DNA of 9,947 nt from Candidatus Omnitrophota bacterium (lineage in GTDB: Bacteria; Omnitrophota; Gorgyraeia; Gygaellales; Profunditerraquicolaceae): the NCBI GenBank assembly GCA_028717055.1, contig JAQUOO010000041.1, positions 1-9,947 of the forward strand, written 5' to 3'. A program made the position numbers and the translations under genes. Position 1 is the first letter of the stretch. The number at the start of each line of letters is the position of its first letter. Below, in pieces: positions 7,479-9,947 of the stretch. Below the pieces are notes generated by a model. It was given only the letters and a program-made list of their open reading frames with translations. It was not told the DNA's origin and did not search any database.

Positions 7479-7919
7479 TTATTTTAAGATTTTCAGGAGG
7501 TTTAAGCCTGTGCGCGGATCGATGTCTTTGGTAGCCTTTACTCCTTTAAGCTCGAAGACCATCGCCTCTACCACCAGAAAAACCCGGGATTTTCCGCGGA
7601 CGCAGCCGGTAAGGGTTTTTTGTTTCTTGCCCATACTGCTATGGATGTGGATTTGCGGAGCTTTCTTATTGGTAAAGACCGTTCCAATCCCCATCACTTC
7701 CCAGCCGCCGCTAAAGTAAACCTGATTGGGCTCAGGGGGAATGACCGGTTTTCTGGGGCCGGTAACCAAATCCCCTTTTTTAAGCGCCCCGATAAAAACC
7801 AGAGCAGCGGTTTTAACCTTCTCTTTTTTTAGAAACTCTGAAAGCTTATCCAGAAGGATATCGTCATCCTCAAACTTCAACAAGAAAATCCTGCCTATAC
7901 TTCCTTGAGTGTATTGCAT
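7479..7919 (-). CDS. DUF296/PPC-domain protein
   Basis: This 146-residue protein has the PPC (DUF296, AF0104-like) fold, found alone in bacteria and archaea and with AT-hooks in plants. Its bacterial function is not settled. Landmarks are MQYTQGSIGRIFLLKFEDDD at the N-terminus, ALVFIGALKKGDLVTGP (39-55), GGWEVMGIGTVF (71-82), IHIHSSMGKK (90-99) with H91 and H93, LTGCVRGK (103-110), and a conserved glutamate E118 in VVEAMVFEL. In most relatives the GCV block is GGH; here C106 stands where the third histidine is expected, so a His-His-Cys metal site is conceivable. No signal peptide or AT-hook is seen. It is the first gene of the operon. The ATG lacks a Shine-Dalgarno sequence and lies only 6 bases downstream of a TATAAT box, suggesting a leaderless mRNA. 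Its neighbour, acetolactate decarboxylase, shares the same structural superfamily. Confidence 0.88.
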   Translation of the reverse strand: MQYTQGSIGRIFLLKFEDDDILLDKLSEFLKKEKVKTAALVFIGALKKGDLVTGPRKPVIPPEPNQVYFSGGWEVMGIGTVFTNKKAPQIHIHSSMGKKQKTLTGCVRGKSRVFLVVEAMVFELKGVKATKDIDPRTGLNLLKILK

Positions 7920-7925
7920 AGCTTT

Positions 7926-7953
7926 ATTATATCCAAATTTTCAGAAATCGCAA
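7926..7953 (-). promoter_or_regulatory. Promoter placing the transcript start at the DUF296 ATG
   Basis: On the minus strand TTGCGA (7953-7948) is followed by 16 bases and a perfect TATAAT (7931-7926). The ATG begins at 7919, seven bases past the last T. Transcription would thus start at or next to the A of the start codon, and no Shine-Dalgarno sequence precedes it. The -35 match is only four of six. Confidence 0.6.
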
Positions 7954-7970
7954 TTTATTAAAAATAAATT
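7952..7970. repeat. Perfect 8-bp inverted repeat over the DUF296 promoter region
   Basis: AATTTATT, a three-base AAA spacer, then AATAAATT. The repeat covers the expected start point of the extended -10 promoter and touches the -35 of the downstream one, so it could be an operator. It is made entirely of A and T, so chance is a real alternative. Confidence 0.4.
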
Positions 7971-7976
7971 ATAGCA
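7968..7976 (-). promoter_or_regulatory. Extended -10 element, second upstream promoter candidate
   Basis: TGCTATAAT on the minus strand (7976-7968) is an extended -10 with a perfect hexamer. No good -35 is visible at 16-18 bases, as is common for extended -10 promoters. It would give a leader of about 40 bases to the DUF296 gene, again without a ribosome binding site. It overlaps the inverted repeat at 7952-7970. Confidence 0.5.
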
Positions 7977-8120
7977 GGCGCAGTCACTAAAAGGCAGTTG
8001 GGAAAATGCAGGAGTTAATCGTTTGCGGAAAAACAATGGTAGATATAGACAGGACAACCAGAACAAAAAACCAGGCGAATTATTGAGCCAACGCAACCAA
8101 TCCCCTTCATTTTTCTCTTT

Positions 8121-9777
<1,657 letters not shown>

Positions 9778-9782
9778 GGAAG

Positions 9783-9791
9783 CACCTCCTT
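9783..9791 (-). promoter_or_regulatory. Strong Shine-Dalgarno sequence deciding the GTG start at 9777
   Basis: The coding strand reads AAGGAGGTG, a near-perfect complement to the 3' end of 16S rRNA. There are 7 bases between AGGAGG and GTG. This is the best ribosome binding site in the window, and it identifies the intended start of the fibre gene although that start is out of frame downstream of the CT tract. Confidence 0.85.
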
Positions 9792-9792
9792 G

Positions 9793-9804
9793 TGGTTTAA
9801 ACCA
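9793..9804. promoter_or_regulatory. 12-bp perfect palindrome next to the fibre Shine-Dalgarno sequence
   Basis: TGGTTTAAACCA is self-complementary over all 12 bases and ends one base before the Shine-Dalgarno sequence. It could be a binding site for a dimeric regulator. As RNA it would only form a weak four-pair hairpin. A possible -10 (CATAAT, 9832-9827, minus strand) lies upstream, without a convincing -35. Confidence 0.4.
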
Positions 9805-9872
9805 ATCATTCTTTCAGAAGTTTATCATTATGAGATGGTGAATGCAAGGGAAATTTAGCCGAACTCTTTCCT

Positions 9873-9900
9873 TTGATTTTAGATTGTTTTACTGTAAAAT
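9873..9900 (+). promoter_or_regulatory. Promoter for the divergent gene at 9908
   Basis: TTGATT (9873-9878), 16 bases, then TAAAAT (9895-9900). The ATG at 9908 begins eight bases past the -10, so the transcript would start at or one base before the start codon. There is no Shine-Dalgarno sequence. The arrangement repeats that of the DUF296 gene. Confidence 0.5.
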
Positions 9901-9907
9901 AATCTTT

Positions 9908-9947
9908 ATGAAAGACATTGATTTGGGATTTGAAGAAGCGAAGAAAA
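9908..9947 (+). CDS. Start of a divergent gene, cut by the window edge
   Basis: Thirteen codons are visible (MKDIDLGFEEAKK), too few to identify a family. The peptide is charged and has no signal peptide character. Support comes from a promoter-like sequence placed just upstream and from an open frame to the edge. If real, it shares the 130-bp intergenic region with the fibre gene and is transcribed away from it. Confidence 0.45.
   Translation, partial: MKDIDLGFEEAKK

Noticed and set aside
8060..8120. Possible terminator after the fibre gene: GGC/GCC pairing followed by TTTTTT on the minus strand
   Set aside because: The stem is only about three pairs with a ten-base loop, too weak to call.
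9855..9880. Sigma-54-like GG and TTGC elements on the minus strand upstream of the fibre gene
   Set aside because: The spacing between GG and GC is 13 bases instead of 10.

Overview
The window reads as a piece of a bacterial chromosome of roughly 43-47% G+C. All genes except a fragment at the right edge lie on the minus strand, so transcription runs from high to low coordinates. No phage, integrase, transposase, rRNA, tRNA or CRISPR sequence is visible. The organism is probably an uncultured Gram-negative lineage. The best clue is the exported fibre protein at 8121-9777. After its signal peptide it carries a TITTYYPSPYG stretch, which I associate with exported proteins of Omnitrophota and related candidate phyla. 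That placement is inference and of moderate to low confidence.

Layout from right to left along transcription. At 9908-9947 (+) the first 13 codons of a divergent gene are visible. At 9777-8121 (-) lies a large exported, self-cleaving fibre protein. It has GNVGIG-type repeats and a C-terminal peptidase S74/intramolecular chaperone domain. It starts at a GTG behind a near-perfect Shine-Dalgarno sequence, but 18 CT units (36 bp) sit inside the signal-peptide region. They leave the start out of frame with the rest of the gene by one base. One repeat unit more, or two fewer, restores a 552-residue protein, so this looks like a phase-variable surface gene caught in the OFF state.

Next comes a four-gene operon at 7919-4821. 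It encodes a DUF296/PPC-like protein, a lipoprotein version of acetolactate decarboxylase, an exported cyclophilin and an exported PIG-L/LmbE deacetylase with an extra C-terminal domain. Gaps are 9-11 bp, and three of the four products carry export signals, so it is mostly an envelope operon. It is preceded by promoter elements so close to the first ATG that the transcript may be leaderless.

A consensus-like sigma-70 promoter (TTGTCA-N17-TATAAT, 4791-4819) then starts a pair made of an unknown 111-residue protein and glucose-6-phosphate isomerase (pgi). A 101-bp imperfect palindrome (2836-2936) separates pgi from a last group: a DusB-type tRNA-dihydrouridine synthase, an unknown 238-residue protein whose ATG overlaps the dus stop, and a MATE-family transporter that runs off the left edge.

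The most notable points are the CT microsatellite in the fibre gene, the neighbouring DUF296 and acetolactate decarboxylase genes (two members of one structural superfamily, with substitutions at key positions), the possible leaderless transcripts, and the MITE-like palindrome.
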